Shown: positions 1 to 12,800 of the stretch, in pieces | Numbering within the stretch: the first letter of the stretch is position 1 | Layout of the letters: every line of letters starts with the position of its first letter | Origin: Canis aureus | Lineage: Eukaryota > Chordata > Mammalia > Carnivora > Canidae | Direction of reading: 5' to 3' | DNA length: 64,000 bases | NCBI RefSeq assembly: GCF_053574225.1 | Contig: NC_135619.1 | Span: 7,626,001 to 7,690,000 of the forward strand | The notes under the pieces: model-generated | What the model saw: the letters and a program-made list of their open reading frames with translations, nothing else | Told to the model about the DNA's origin: nothing | The model's database searches: none | Made by a program: the position numbers and the translations under genes

Positions 1-214
1 TATGTCCGGTTTCCTTTGTTGATTAGCTGGAAGATGCTCCCAGCACCTTCCTGAGAAAGGTCCCCCCCATCCTTACCCCAGAAAGATTTTGTAGGAGGTA
101 AAATGTTGGAGGAGGTAAAATGATGTGTCTTTGCATATCTACATTGCATATATGAAGGTCACTTGATTGATAGTTTGGTATTGAATTATCAATGGGAAAT
201 TATTTTCTTTTGCC

Positions 215-395
215 TTTTTTTTTTAAGATTTTTATTTATTTATTCATGAGAGACACAGAGAGAGAGGCAGAGACATAGGTAGAGGGAGAAGCAGGCTTCC
301 TGTGGGGAACCTGATGTGGGACTTGATCCTGGGACCCGGGGATTCCTGACCTGAGTCGAAGGCAGATGCTCAATCGCTGAGCCACCCAGGCGCCC
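215..395 (-). repeat. SINEC element
   Basis: Carnivore tRNA-derived SINE in reverse orientation: T-rich tail with TTTATTTATTTATTCATGAG, AG-rich part, and GAGCCACCCAGGCGCCC at the head. It is flanked by similar sequences at about 196-207 and 397-411, a probable target duplication. Confidence 0.9.
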
Positions 396-852
396 TGGAA
401 AATGATTTTCCTTCAGAAGTATGGAGCCATTATGCCATTAAAGTTTTGCTTTTGAGATGGCTGAAGCTCTTCGGGTACCAGGTCCTTTGTGTGTGAAGTT
501 TTCTCTCTGGAAGTTTGAGGTTTTCCCCACTGTTTTGAGAGTGGGGAAAGGGTTCAGTGAGACCCCTTTGTGTGGGTTTGTCTTCATCCATCTTGGGTTA
601 CTCCTGCTGTACTCTGTGGGCTCATCCATCTGGACACTCATGTTCTTCAGATCTAGAACATTTTCTGGAACTATTTTGTTGATGATTTTCACCCCTGTGT
701 TCTCTCTTTTTCTGGAACTCCTCAGCAGACATTGAGCTTTCTGGTCTTGTTGTACTTTTTCTTATTTTTTATCCCATTCTCTAATTCTGACTTTGTTTTC
801 TGGAGATTTCCTGAAGTTTCTCTTCCAACCTTTTTATTTTTGAATTTTTTAA

Positions 853-1236
853 AAGATTGGAAAAAAAAAAAGATTTTATTTATGTATGGGGGGGTGCACA
901 GGCAGAGGGAGAGAATCTCAAGCAGACCCTCCACTGAGCACAGAGCCTGACCCAGGTCTACCCCACAACCCTGAGAGCATGACCTGAGCTGAAATTAAGA
1001 GTCAGACGCTTGGGCAGCCCTGGTGGTGCAGCGGTTAAGCACCGCCTGCAGCCCAGGGTGTGATCCCGGAGACCCGGGATCGAGTCCCACGTCGGGCTCC
1101 TGCATAGAGCCTGCTTCTCCTTCTGCCTGTGTCTCTGCTTCTCTCTCTCTCTGTGTCTCTCGTGGATAAATAAATAAAATCTTAAAAAAAAAAAAAAAGT
1201 CAGATGCTCAACTAACTGAGCCACTCAGGTGCCCCA
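853..1236 (-). repeat. Old SINE (minus) interrupted by a younger SINEC (plus, 1012-1198)
   Basis: An older minus-strand SINE begins with AAAGATTTTATTTATGTATG and ends in GAGCCACTCAGGTGCCCC. It is split by a plus-strand SINEC that starts GGGCAGCCCTGGTGGTGCAG and ends in a poly-A run at 1198. The host sequence GTCAGACGCT is repeated as GTCAGATGCT after the insert, which marks the target duplication. Confidence 0.85.
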
Positions 1237-1248
1237 CTCGGTCTGCCT

Positions 1249-1337
1249 TTATATTTATTTATTTGTTTGTTTGTTTATTTTGTAAAGATTTTATTTGTTT
1301 ATTCATGAGAGACACACACACACACACACACACAGAG
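1249..1337 (-). repeat. Truncated SINE tail with TTTG and CA repeats
   Basis: TTTATTTGTTTG repeats precede AAAGATTTTATTTGTTTATTCATGAGAGA and a run of about nine AC units. Only the 3' end of a reverse SINE is present. Confidence 0.7.
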
Positions 1338-1756
1338 CATTGCTATCATTTTCTGAGCCTTTTGAGTATTCTGCAGGGTTATTTGAGGGTGATTCTGGAA
1401 GGCACCTAATGAATGGTAGCTGACTTAGGAAAAAAGCGAATCTTAAGTCAGGTGTTAAATAATAAAACACCTTGGTTGAGTATAGACTGACATTAAACTA
1501 TTTGGTGTTGCTGTTTTTCTTTAACCTACAAGTTGACAGAAGACCTGTGGGACACTGGACAATGTGTTTTTACAAATACACCACTCTTTTTCTGTGCTTA
1601 TTTTGTTCCTACCTCGTTCCTACCTCTTCTTTACTTTGTCACCTTCTGGAGGAAAAAGGTCTGGGTGGGCTTTAAGCAGGAAAATTGCTCCAGGTATTTT
1701 CTGGATGTAATTGCCTATTTATTGTTCTTCTTGTTCTTCTTCTTGTTCCTCTTCTT

Positions 1757-1917
1757 GTTTTTTTTTTAAATTTTATTGATTTATTCATGACAGACACAGA
1801 GAGAGGCAGAGATATAGGCAGAGGGAGAAGCAGGCTTCCTGCAGGGAGCCCGATGTCCTGGGATCATGACCTGAGCCAAAGGCAGATGCTCAACCACTGA
1901 GCCACCCAGGTGCTCCT
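1757..1917 (-). repeat. SINEC element
   Basis: Reverse SINE with a T-rich tail, TTATTCATGACAGACACAG, GCAGAGGGAGAAGCAGGC and the head GAGCCACCCAGGTGC. Confidence 0.9.
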
Positions 1918-1948
1918 TGCCTGTTGTTTCTTTACTTTTTTTTTCTGT

Positions 1949-2165
1949 AAGATATAGATGGCACTGTAATTAAGACCCCAGCCTTTGGAGTCAGAGTGCC
2001 TGAGTATCCCGGCCTACAATCTGTGTAACCTTGAACCTGTGCCCTTGCTTGCTCATCTGAAAGGGGGATGGTAGTAATTTCCTTATAGGACTGAGGGAGG
2101 AATAAATGTGATCATGTGTATAAAGAGCCCAAAACAAAGTTAGTGTTCAGTGAATATTAGTTCAC
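1949..2165 (+). repeat. MIR element (ancient mammalian SINE)
   Basis: Shows the MIR pattern: a head reading 'gagtcagagtgcctgagt', a core around 'ctgtgtaaccttgaacctg', then 'ctcatctgaaaggggg' and 'aggaataaatgtgatcatgtg'. Assigned by eye. Confidence 0.65.
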
Positions 2166-3269
2166 ATTTATTATTTGGAAAAAATCTTAGTTTTTAAATA
2201 TCTTTTAGTTAAAAAATATTAAACAGTTAATGGAACAATAACTATTTTAAGCTCTTTGCACAAAGAGAAAGAAGCCACCCGCAATCTTCTCCAGCACATC
2301 TCTTCATTTTTATATATTGTTTTCAAGTAATTGGAATGCAGGGGGACTGGGATGGGCATTTGTTAAGGCTTATGACTGTTACCCTACCCTTGGTCAGATT
2401 CACCCTTGCCGGACAGTGGGACCTGCTACGGTTCTGTGTGGGAGGGGTTGGTTCAGGATGTCTATCAGGTTTTAAGCTGGTTTTGGACTGATCCAAAAGG
2501 GCTCAGACTTGGGCCTAAGTGCCTAGGTGAGGTGTATTTTAGGCCCTTTGGGGAAGGGGTTAGAGGTCTGTGGCCTGATCCAGGTGGAAGAGGTAAGCAT
2601 AGGCCTGAGCAGGGGGCTGGAGTGGGCTTTAGGATGGCTGCTGGAGATCTGAAATGGAGCCTTTGTTCCCTTATGCAACTGTTAGGGAAAAACAGGAAGA
2701 GGGATGACTGTCATGGATGTGGGGATATGGAGAGACAGGAGGACATGAGGGTGAATGCAATCAACATGGGTTGGCTGATGACGAGCGAGAGCCCATGCTC
2801 GCATGGAGTTCATGGGGCCATGCTGGTACAACTCAGCTGTATAGAGGAGAAACCCAACTTCTCTCATCCCAGTGACTGCTGAAGACTGAGTGTGTGAGCC
2901 CCGTAAACATGAGGACTTGGTCTGCCTGGAGAGCCAGAGGCCTTCGTTCTGGTTCAGCCATTGTGCATATCTGCGGGGTTCCCCTGGATGTTGGCCCAGG
3001 GACTTACCTCCTCTGTTCCCTCTGGGCAACAGAGTTACCATGGTTACAGGTACAGGTTGTGCTAGAGACCTTCTAGAGGGGGGATTAAGCCAGAATCCCA
3101 CAAGCTTACCCTGTAGTCACTGTGCGATCGGAGGAGGTGGAAAGAGCTCTGGTTTCAGAGTCGGATGTGGATTGTGGTCCTGGTTCATCACCCTCTAGCA
3201 GTGTGTCATTGGGCAAGTGGTGTATCCCTTCTGAGCATGCAGAATGGGGATGGGCGGTGCGATGCCAGA

Positions 3270-3420
3270 CCCTAGGCTAAGCACTTCCTTTGTATTAACT
3301 CATTGAAGCTTCATAATAGCCTGAGGAGGGGGGAACCTGTTACCTCCATTTTACAGATGAGTCGCAGGCACTGGGAGGGCACATAACTTGCCTCAGGTCA
3401 CATAAGTCCCTGGCACATGG
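3270..3420 (-). repeat. MIR-like fragment
   Basis: Contains the typical 'taactcattgaagcttcat' and 'cattttacagatgag' blocks followed by 'cttgcctcaggtcacataag'. Similar MIR fragments are visible near 6465-6570, 8790-8890, 14815-14915 and 18255-18440. Confidence 0.55.
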
Positions 3421-3879
3421 AGGATACTCAGTAGTGTGCAGTTCTTTCTCCGCTAGCTGACGTTTCTAGAACACCAAGGTAGGGCTGGACCTTAGAGGTA
3501 TCTCACTTAACCTGCCATCTTACAAAGGAAGGGACAGAGGTCCTGAGAAGAAGGTACATTTCCCACAGTTAACCTACCTAACCTGTTGTAGTCAAGTTGG
3601 AACTAGAAGCGGGGCCCTCGACTGTAAGCCTAGATGGTTTCCCCTTTCCCTGGGTGCCTGTCTCATTCTGTCACAGTTCCCTGGGAAGAAACGAATGTGT
3701 GAGGAGGTAGGACCAGCAGAGAGGGGCTGGCCTTGGGGGTAGCATTTGGATTATGGTAGGCAAGGGGAGGGCGTGTTCTTGCTGAAGGGCCGGCCTTGGG
3801 AGTGGGCAGTGCCAGCCAGTGAGTGCAGGCCCATAAAGGGATGACTTCTTTGTGTTTGCTCTCCTCACTGTGGCTTTAG

Positions 3880-6800
3880 GAGTATCTGAAGGGCCTGTGC
3901 AGTCCGGAGCTGTGGAAGGAGGTTCGCTACCCGCAGGCCCTGCACTGCGCCTTCCTTGGGGCCCAGGGCCTCTTTCTCGACTGTCTCTGCTGGAGCACCC
4001 TGGCCTACCTGGTGCCTGGTCCCCCCGGCTCCCTGATGGTCGGGGGGCTGACGGAGTCTTTCATCATGACCCAGAACTGGCTGGAAGAGCTGGTGGGGAG
4101 GCTGCGCTGGGGCCCTGCCGCTCTGCTCACCCCTCGGGGGATCTGGGAGGCTGAGGTGACCAGGGCGTTCGGGGCCCTGGTCTGGATCCGTGGTGACCAG
4201 TATGCAGGGGATCTGCTGCAGCTGCCCCCAGCGGTCCAAGAGCTGCTGCTGAGCCTGGTGCGGGATGCTGCGGGCAAGGAAGACATCATCGAGTGGCTTG
4301 GCCGCATTGGCACCTCTGAGTCCCGCTCTGACCCCGAGGTCCTGATCTGCCCTCCCCACCAGCAGAAGGAAGGCCCGGCTATGGTGTCTGTGGGAGACGG
4401 TCCTGGGCCCTTCCTGGAGGTGGGGGCCTTCCAGAACAAGAGTCTAGAACACTCAAAGAGATTGACCAGCCTGGGAGCCACCAGGGCCCTGGTCTCAGGC
4501 ACCCCAGGCCAGAACATACAGCAAGAAACAACCAACCAGCTGGTACGGTAAGTTCTGAAGAATGTGTCTGGCTTTTCCAATCCTGTTCGTGCTCCCCCAC
4601 CCCAAGGAAGTAGTTGGGGACTTAAGCGGTCTAACCACCTTTCCAACAAACTTGGGCTTCTTCCAGAGTCGATTCCAACAGCCATGGTGGTACGGACAGC
4701 CCTCGAGAGGAAGGCCCAGCGCGTGCCACCGGCAGCCAGGACTCTGCAAACCACACACAGGCCCTGTCCCAGCCAAGGCAGGGCCAGAGAGTGGAAGACA
4801 AACTCCCCTTCCAGCCTCCTGTGTCAGCCCTGGGTGTGTGCCCACCCTGGAAGGCCTGGACCCCAGGGCCAGCCTTTGGGCCCTTGTGGCCGGGTGCCAT
4901 TGCCGCCACCTTCTGGAGGATCAATGAGCTGCACTCCCTCCACCTGGCTTGGCTGCTGTCCCAGGCATGCTTCAGTTTCCCCTTCTGGCAGAGGCCACTG
5001 GGCCCCATTCAGTTCAAGCTGCCAGGCCAGAACCCTTTGCCCTTAAATCTCGAGTGGAAGCAGAAGGAGCTGGTTCCTTTGCCCAGCATGGGAAGCCCAG
5101 ACTGCAGACCAGATGGGGGACCAGGAGGAGATGCAGCCCTACAGAGTTGCCCAAGGCCAGAGACCCCCCAGAAGGTCATGAGTTTATTGGTGGTCTCAGG
5201 GGCCTCAGTAAAGGACAAGACCAGCCCAGGACTTCCACAGATAGGGCCACCCTTGACCTCTGTACCCCAGCTGCAAACTGGAAGTGAGCCAGGGGATCAA
5301 GGAAGCCTGCAGTGGGATTGTAAGGGGCCAGAAGAGGGGCCCTTTCCAGCACTGCCAATTGAGCAAGGAGTGTCTACACCTCAGGGGAGGCCCGTGGCTC
5401 AAGGGGGGCTGACCCCTCAGTCAGTACCCGATGCTCAAACAGTGCCTGAAACTCTCGAAGTGCCCATGGCTGCAGCAGTGCCCACAGCTCAAACCCCACC
5501 CGCAGATCAAGGGCTGTCTGCAGTCCCCAAAGTGCCTACAGCTCAGACGACGCTGGCAGTCCACACAGAACCTGCAGCTCTCGAAGTGCCTTCGGCTACA
5601 ACAAAGCCAGCAGCTCAAGGGGTGCCCACAACTCAGAAGGCAGCCGAGGGTCTGCCGGTATCAGCAGCTCCCGTGGTACCTGCAACTCCAAAAGCTTCCG
5701 CAGCTCAGAAAACGTCTGCGGCAAAATCATTACCTGTAGGGCCCCAAACACCCAAAGCTCAAACTGGGCCTGCAGCTAAAACAGGGTCTGTCGCCCCCAA
5801 AGCACCTGCCGCCCCCAAAGCACCTGCCGCCCCCAAAGCACCTGCCACCCCCAAAGCACCTGCTGCCCCCAAAGCACCTGCTGCCCCCAAGGCCTCCAAA
5901 GCTCCCAAAACACCTGCAGCTCAGAAGACTCCCACAGATCCAGGGCCAGTCTTGGATGTGGCCAAACTGAGCGAAGGCCAGCCTTCGTCAAGGGGTGGTG
6001 CCTCTTTCCCAAAGGGCCAGGGGGAGGCTGAGAGGCAGGGTCCCCATTCTGGCAGCACCTTTGCTCCCAGTAGTAAGCACCCACCTCAGATGGAGGGGCT
6101 CCTGGGGGCTCGCGAGGGGACTGCAAGGCAGCAGCCTCGCCACCCACAGGCAAACAGCACAGTGACCAGCTTCCAGAGGTACCACGAGGCCCTGAACACA
6201 CCTTTTGAGCTGAACCTGTCGGGGGAACCCGGGAACCAGGGGTTGCGGCGAGTGGTCATTGATGGCAGCAGTGTGGCCATGGTGTGAGTACCCACAGACG
6301 TGGGGTGGACATCTGCTCTTGACCTCTGGGTATGGGTGATGTGAGGATCCAGTGAGGAAACTGGGAGGGAGGTGGCAATGGTGAGCGGCATGCTAGGAGT
6401 GTGGGCGGAGTTGTTAAGACAGCCCTGCGAAGGGAGATTTTTGTTTTCTTTAATAGAAGCAGAAACAGGCTCAAAGAGGTGATGAATCTTGTCCAAGATT
6501 CCAGAGTCTACTAAGGGGCCTGGCCAGCCTATAGATTGGCTTCTGATCTGTCCACTGCCAAGGCCTACACTCTTGCTGCTGCAGCGCACCTGACATGGCA
6601 TGGTGTCTGTCAACCCCCGGCTGGCTCTCAGTGTTGAGCCCGCACCTTATGGCCCGGCACAGTGTCCTTTATGCGGTTTTTCCTGACCGTGCCAATCAGC
6701 CTGTAGAGACGATCCTTCCGGCACGGCACTTACTGCTGTACACGTGTTAGCATAAATGTATGGAAGGCCTGTGGTCTTTTCCCACACACGATGGTAGTGA

Positions 6801-9800
6801 TCTGTGCTGAGCACACTCCCGGCGCACAGTAAGTGCAAAGACTGTTTGCTTCCAGCCCTGAATTGACTTCTTTGTGTAGAAATTAAGTTGCCTTCTTTTT
6901 CCTTTTGCCCTGGAGGTCCCTACACACAAACATATGCGCCCCACCCCGCAAGTGCACATGAACACACACAGGGGTGAGTGAGCCCGGTAGGTGTTCACAG
7001 AATGTTTGATGATGGAGGAAAGGGAGAAGGGCATCGTTGGTGCTGGTGCAGGTGTGTGGCACTGCCTGCTGAACTGCCGGGCTTGGCTCTGAGGGAGTGG
7101 GAGAGATGCCAGGCTGCTCCTCAGGGGGAGGTTGTTCCCTCACTTCCCACCACCCCCACAGGCATGGCCTCCAGCACTTCTTCTCCTGCCGTGGCATTGC
7201 CATGGCGGTTCAGTATTTCTGGAACCGGGGCCACCGAGAGGTCACTGTGTTCGTACCTACCTGGCAGCTGAAGAAGAACCGGAGGGTGAGAGGTGAGCTG
7301 TCCCCTGCCCACTGCCGGCCTCCCCCCACCCCGGCCCCTCTAGTGTCACCATGCTTTTTCTTCCCTGCCTCTCTGTCCCTACCATGGTGTCTTGTAGCCC
7401 TTCTGAGCATCTGTCTTCTGCTTTTCACCTCCAGAGAGCCACTTCCTGACGAAGCTGCACTCCCTCAAGATGCTTTCCATTACCCCCTCCCAGCTTGAGA
7501 ATGGCAAGAAGATCACCACCTACGATTATAGGTGTGCCAGTCCCAGGCCTTCTTTCTGCAGGGCTCCAGGGGCTGGGCTGGTGTGTCATGTGGAATCCTG
7601 CCTCTGCGAACTCTGGGGAGATGGAGGCCAGATGTCAGAGGGGCGTGTCGGAGAGGACGGCCTGGTGCACAGGCCCTCTGTAGGGAGAGGGAGGGAGACA
7701 GTGTGGACAGGGCTCCGAGATCGGCTCTTCCCAACACCAAGGGGGAGTCCTGACTTTGAGACTCTGCAGCTCCACTCCCTTGGTAAGCAGGCTTTCCTCC
7801 CCCATTACCTATGGCCTGAGACGCGCTTTGGATAGGACTAGCCCAGGTGACTTCTGGTACTTCCAGTGAGCTGTTGCCCAAGATGTCTGTCTGTCTGTCT
7901 TGGTACAGTTTGGGCTAAAGTTCATGTCTCAAGGAACTGCTTCACAGTCTTTTCCTCCCCTCAGCCCTGGCACTGGGAGGAGGTATGTGCGTGCGACTGT
8001 ATGTGGTCAGAGCCCTGGTGGGCTCTGAAAATGGAGTTAGGCTGGCCCTGTCTCCTTGCTAAAGCCCCAGTGCCTACCTACTTGGCAATCCTAAGCACCC
8101 AGTGCTCAGCATGGCTGCAGGACTAGTACGCACAGGGGGAGCCTGTGATGCTGCCCCTGTTTGGGCAGAGAAGGCCCTGCCATAGTCACCGTCCGAGGCG
8201 GGAGATGATGCTGGGCACATGTGGGTCTTGGTGGGCACACGTGGGTCTTGCTGCCCCGAGGCACTTCTTGGGCTGGGCATTGAGAAGTTCTGTCCCTCCC
8301 CACTTTTCCCAAGACCTGGCATCTTACAGGGGCTGGGCATGGTCACCCAGGCGTCCTTCCTTTGAGAGCTAGACCGGTTGGTAAGGTCTTTAAGTGCCTC
8401 TAATTTCTGGGCTGGCTTTGAGGGAAGATGGCTCATCCGCATAGGGCCCTCTGCTGGGCACTTATGGAATGGCATGCTTGGGGCCGCCAGGATGGCAACC
8501 TTCAGGGAATGCCGAGAAGTAGGTGGCCTTTGCTTTCTTTCCTGGTCACAGCCCTCTTTCAAGGAGAGGTGGTCCTTGGAAAAGTGGATTTGTTTATTCA
8601 GGTATGTGTTTTTATATATGTTTAGGTGTATATACATACATACATAGTACACGTGTGTATGTGCCGCGTGTGTACGTACATGTAGATGTATGTATGTCTC
8701 TTGGCACGTATGGGGAATGTTGTGCCTTGGTGAAGAAAGATAATGGAATATCTGTGTGCACGCTGCGTGGCAGGCCCTGAGGCAGACACGTCAGTGTGCT
8801 GTCTCATTCAGCTTAATCCTCACAGCAATACAGTGTAGGTATCTTCTGTCCATTTTACAGACGTGGAAACTGAAGCTGCAAAAATGCATGCGTGAACATG
8901 GATGAGTATGCAGTTTCTCGTACGCGTGTCTGTGCATGCGTATGTCTGCCTGTTAAACAGGGGTCTGCGTTTGTGTGTACAGTTGGGGGTGTGCATCCAA
9001 CTTCACACTCCCGGGGGCTTGTGGTGACCCTGGATGGCTGCAGAGACGAGGGGATGGGCTCCTGATCTGGCTCCCCAACCACCAAGGGCAGCATTTTTGG
9101 TCAGCACACCTCAGCGTGTCACTGCAAGTTCATTTCCCCCAGAGGGCCCCGTGAGTGAGGGTTTTTGGGTGGTGAGCAGCACCCCTCCTCCTGCAGGTTC
9201 ATGGTAAAGCTGGCAGAGGAGACGGATGGCATCATCGTCACCAATGAGCAGCTCCATATCCTGATGAATAATTCCAAGAAACTGATGGTGAAAGATCGGT
9301 GAGGCGATCCCAGGGACTTGAGCTTTTCCTTCTCTGCTGATGTCAGGCAGTCTCTGGCAAGGGGGTGCTGGGTCGGGGAGAGGTGCCCTGGAGCCATGCC
9401 CACCAGCACCTCCTGGGAGGAGATACGGGTCTCAATGCCCTGTACAGACACCCAGGGGGCAATGGGCTGTAGATGAGTCAGGGCCTCCTCTATGACCATA
9501 TTTCTTCTCTCTTGGCTCCAGCCTGCTGCCCTTCACGTTTGCGGGGAATCTTTTCATGGTGCCAGATGACCCCCTGGGCCGTGACGGCCCCACCTTAGAC
9601 GAGTTTCTGAAGAAGCCAAACAGGTAATGGGCCGGCCTCCACTGCCTCCGAGGCCCTCCTGGGGCTGACCAGAAGCTTAGTGCTAGCCAAAGTCTGTCTA
9701 GTAGTGCTTAGCAAAGAGCAGAGTGATTTGATTTTTCAGCTCTTTGCACTTCTACCACATATTGATGCCTCCATAAGCCACTTGTGGTATGGTTTTTTAG

Positions 9801-12800
9801 TTTTACAGTTTTGCATGCATACTTGAATACTGCATGCACCCTTCCACAGTTGGCATCTGGACTACTCTACGTTTTATTGTTTTTTTCCCCAGATATATGC
9901 CATGTTAATGCACGTGGCTCATTTTAATGGGGGTTGTGATATTCCTTTCCATAAGTATCCAACGGACTTATTGAACTTTTTGTTGTGGGCCATTTGACAT
10001 TTCCCATATTATGCTGTTGGCATCAGTGCTGCGGTGGACAGCGTCATTCTTATTTCATGGTGAACAGGGGGAGCTGTGCTAGAGTATATACGGGTGAATT
10101 TTTTCCATATCTATTATCTTTGATTCTCACACTCACAACTTGAGTTAGACATGTATGACCATTATCCTGGACCTGGCATCCACCTGCTCTGAGCAGCCTC
10201 ACTGCCCACTCCACAGCTCCCAGGGCCCAGCCCGGGACTGTGGTCAGGGCCACTGCGTCCTGGGCCAGGTCCCTCAGTCTCATTTCCCTGGTTTGGGAGA
10301 AAGTGATGTGGAGGACGTTTGTCTGCTGTGCTCTCCCATGTCCCTTGTCGGGCCTCGTTCCCTGTCTTGGTCTTCCCCTGGCTTGCTCATCGGAGGGGCC
10401 GGATGGAAGTGTCAGTCATTTACCTCTTACCAAGTCATTGGCTTAGAACTGGTTGAAAATGTCACTTGGATAATGAGGTTTTGATCAGATGAGCGTCCAA
10501 GTCATAGCTGAATCTCTAATATGGAGGCCTGGCAGGTGCTGGAGCTAGAGGAGGTACCTGCGGGCAGGGTCCTGATGCAGGCTCTGCTGTGCTGCAGGCT
10601 GGCACCTGGCCAGGCTCAGGGATGCATGGCCATGGGGCAAGGCTCTGCAGATGCGCTTTCTCCCTCAGGGGCCCCCTTCCTCCTCCACTCGGCCCCTTAG
10701 CGCCTCTCCTCTGCTCTTCCTCTGCCCTTCCGGTGTAGGCTAGACACCGATGTTGGCAACTTCCTGAAGGTGTGGAAGACGCTTCCTCCCAGTTTGGCCA
10801 GCGCCTCTGAGCCGAGTGATGGTGCTGACCCTGTACCTGTGGAGAGTCTGCAGAACACAGAGGAAGTCAGGGCGGAGAAGGAGGAGAGGCAGCAGGACGG
10901 GGAGCAGAGGGAGGGGCAGGGGGTGCGGGAGCCACCTGAAGAAGATGCCCTGGACTCCTCCCTGGCATCAGTGTTCAGGGCCGAGTGCCCTTCCCTATCA
11001 GAGGAAATTCTCCGGTGCCTCAGCCTCCAGGATCCCCCCGACGGGGCCCTGGATATCGATCTCCTGCCGGCACCGGCTTCCCCCTATCTGGGCATCCCCT
11101 GGGACGGGAAGGCACCCTGTCAGCAGGTGCTGGCCCAGCTGGCCCAGCTGACCATCCCCAGCAACTTCACTGCGCTCTCCTTCTTTGTGGGGTTCATGGA
11201 CTCCCACCGGGATGTCATCCCTGACTATGAAGCTCTCGTGGGGCCCCTGCACAGCCTCCTCAAGCAGAAGCCAGACTGGCAGTGGGACTGGGAGCATGAG
11301 AAGGCCTTCCTGGCTCTGAAGCGAGCCCTCGTGTCTGCCCTCTGTCTGACGGCCCCCAACGCCCAGTTGCCCTTCCGCTTGGAGGTGACCGTGAGCCAGG
11401 TGGCCCTAACGGCTGTTGTCTATCAGGAGCACTCAGGGAGGAAGCACCCCATAGCCTATACCTCAAAACCCCTCCTCCCTGACGAGGAGAGTGAGGGCCC
11501 CCAGTCGGGGGGAGACAGCCCCTACGCTGTGGCCTGGGCCCTCAAACATTTTTCCCGCTGCATTGGAGACACCCCCGTGGTCCTGGACCTTTCCTACGCC
11601 TCTAGGACCGCTGTGGGTCCCGAGATGCGGGAGGGCCGCAGGGTTTCCAAAGCGTGGTTGATCCGATGGTCCCTTCTGGTGCAGGACAAAGGCAAGAGGG
11701 CGCTGGAATTGACCCTCCTCCAGGGCCTGCTCGGAGAAAACCGACTGCTGACGCCCGCCTCCTCCATGCCTCGCTTTTTCCAGGTTCTGCCTCCTTTTTC
11801 CGACCTGTCCACTTTCGTCTGCATCCACATGTCGGGCTATTGCTTTTACCGGGAGGATGAGTGGTGCGCGGGCTTCGGCCTCTATGTGCTGTCCCCCACC
11901 AGTGCCCCCGTCTCCCTCTCCTTCTCTTGCTCCCCTTACACCCCAACCTACGCCCACCTGGCGGCCGTGGCCTGTGGCCTGGAGCGCTTTGGGCAGTCCC
12001 CCCTCCCCGTGGTTTTCCTCACACACTGCAACTGGATCTTCAGCCTCCTGTGGGAGCTCCTGCCCCTGTGGCAGGCTCGAGGCTTCCTCTCCTCGGACGG
12101 CGCCCCGCTACCTCACCCAGGCCTGCTCTCCTACATCATATCGCTCACCTCTGGCCTCTCGTCCCTCCCGTTTATCTACCGAACCTCCTACCGGGGCTCC
12201 CTGTTTGCTGTGACGGTGGACACATTGGCCAAGCAGGGTGCGCAGGGTGGCGGGCAGTGGTGGAACCTTCCAAAGGATGTGCCCGTCCCCGTAGTGTCCC
12301 CCCACACCATGGGCCAGCGGCCCGACTTGCTGGCCTTACAGCGCAGTGACAGCACACTGGCTGAGATTATTGCCAAGCTGCGGGCCGGGCAGAAGTTGCC
12401 TGGCTCCTCCCCCTTCAGCTCCGTCTTTAACTCACTCAGCCTCGACCAGGAGAGCGGCTTGCTCATGTTCAAGGGGGAGAAGAGGCCCCGGGTCTGGGTG
12501 GTCCCAAGGCAACTCCGGAGGGACCTGATTTTCTCTGTGCACGACCTTCCCCTGGGCGCCCACCAGAGGCCCGAGGAGACCTACCGGAAGCTGCGTCTGC
12601 TGGGGTGGTGGCCTGGGATGCAGGAGCACGTGAGGGACTACTGCCGGAGCTGCCTGTTCTGCATCCCCCGAAACGTCACGGGCGGCGAGTTGAAGGTGAT
12701 CGAGTCCCCGTGGCCCCTCCGGTCCACTGCCCCCTGGTCCACCCTGCAGATCGAGGTGGTGGGCCCGGTCACCGTAAGCGAGGAGGGCCACAAGCATGTG

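Larger units (their letters stand above)
1..3879. other. Intronic or upstream NYNRIN DNA without recognisable exon
   Basis: No segment resembling the N-terminal exon seen in KHNYN was found here. The stretch holds SINEs (215-395, 853-1236, 1283-1337, 1757-1917), MIR-like fragments (1949-2165, 3270-3420) and otherwise unassigned sequence. The first NYNRIN coding exon must lie further left. Confidence 0.6.

Noticed and set aside
2406..2882. 158-codon open frame upstream of NYNRIN as its first coding exon
   Set aside because: It shows no similarity to the KHNYN N-terminal exon, lacks the expected IFRV and WLQLEGP motifs, and no suitable splice donor in the right phase was found.
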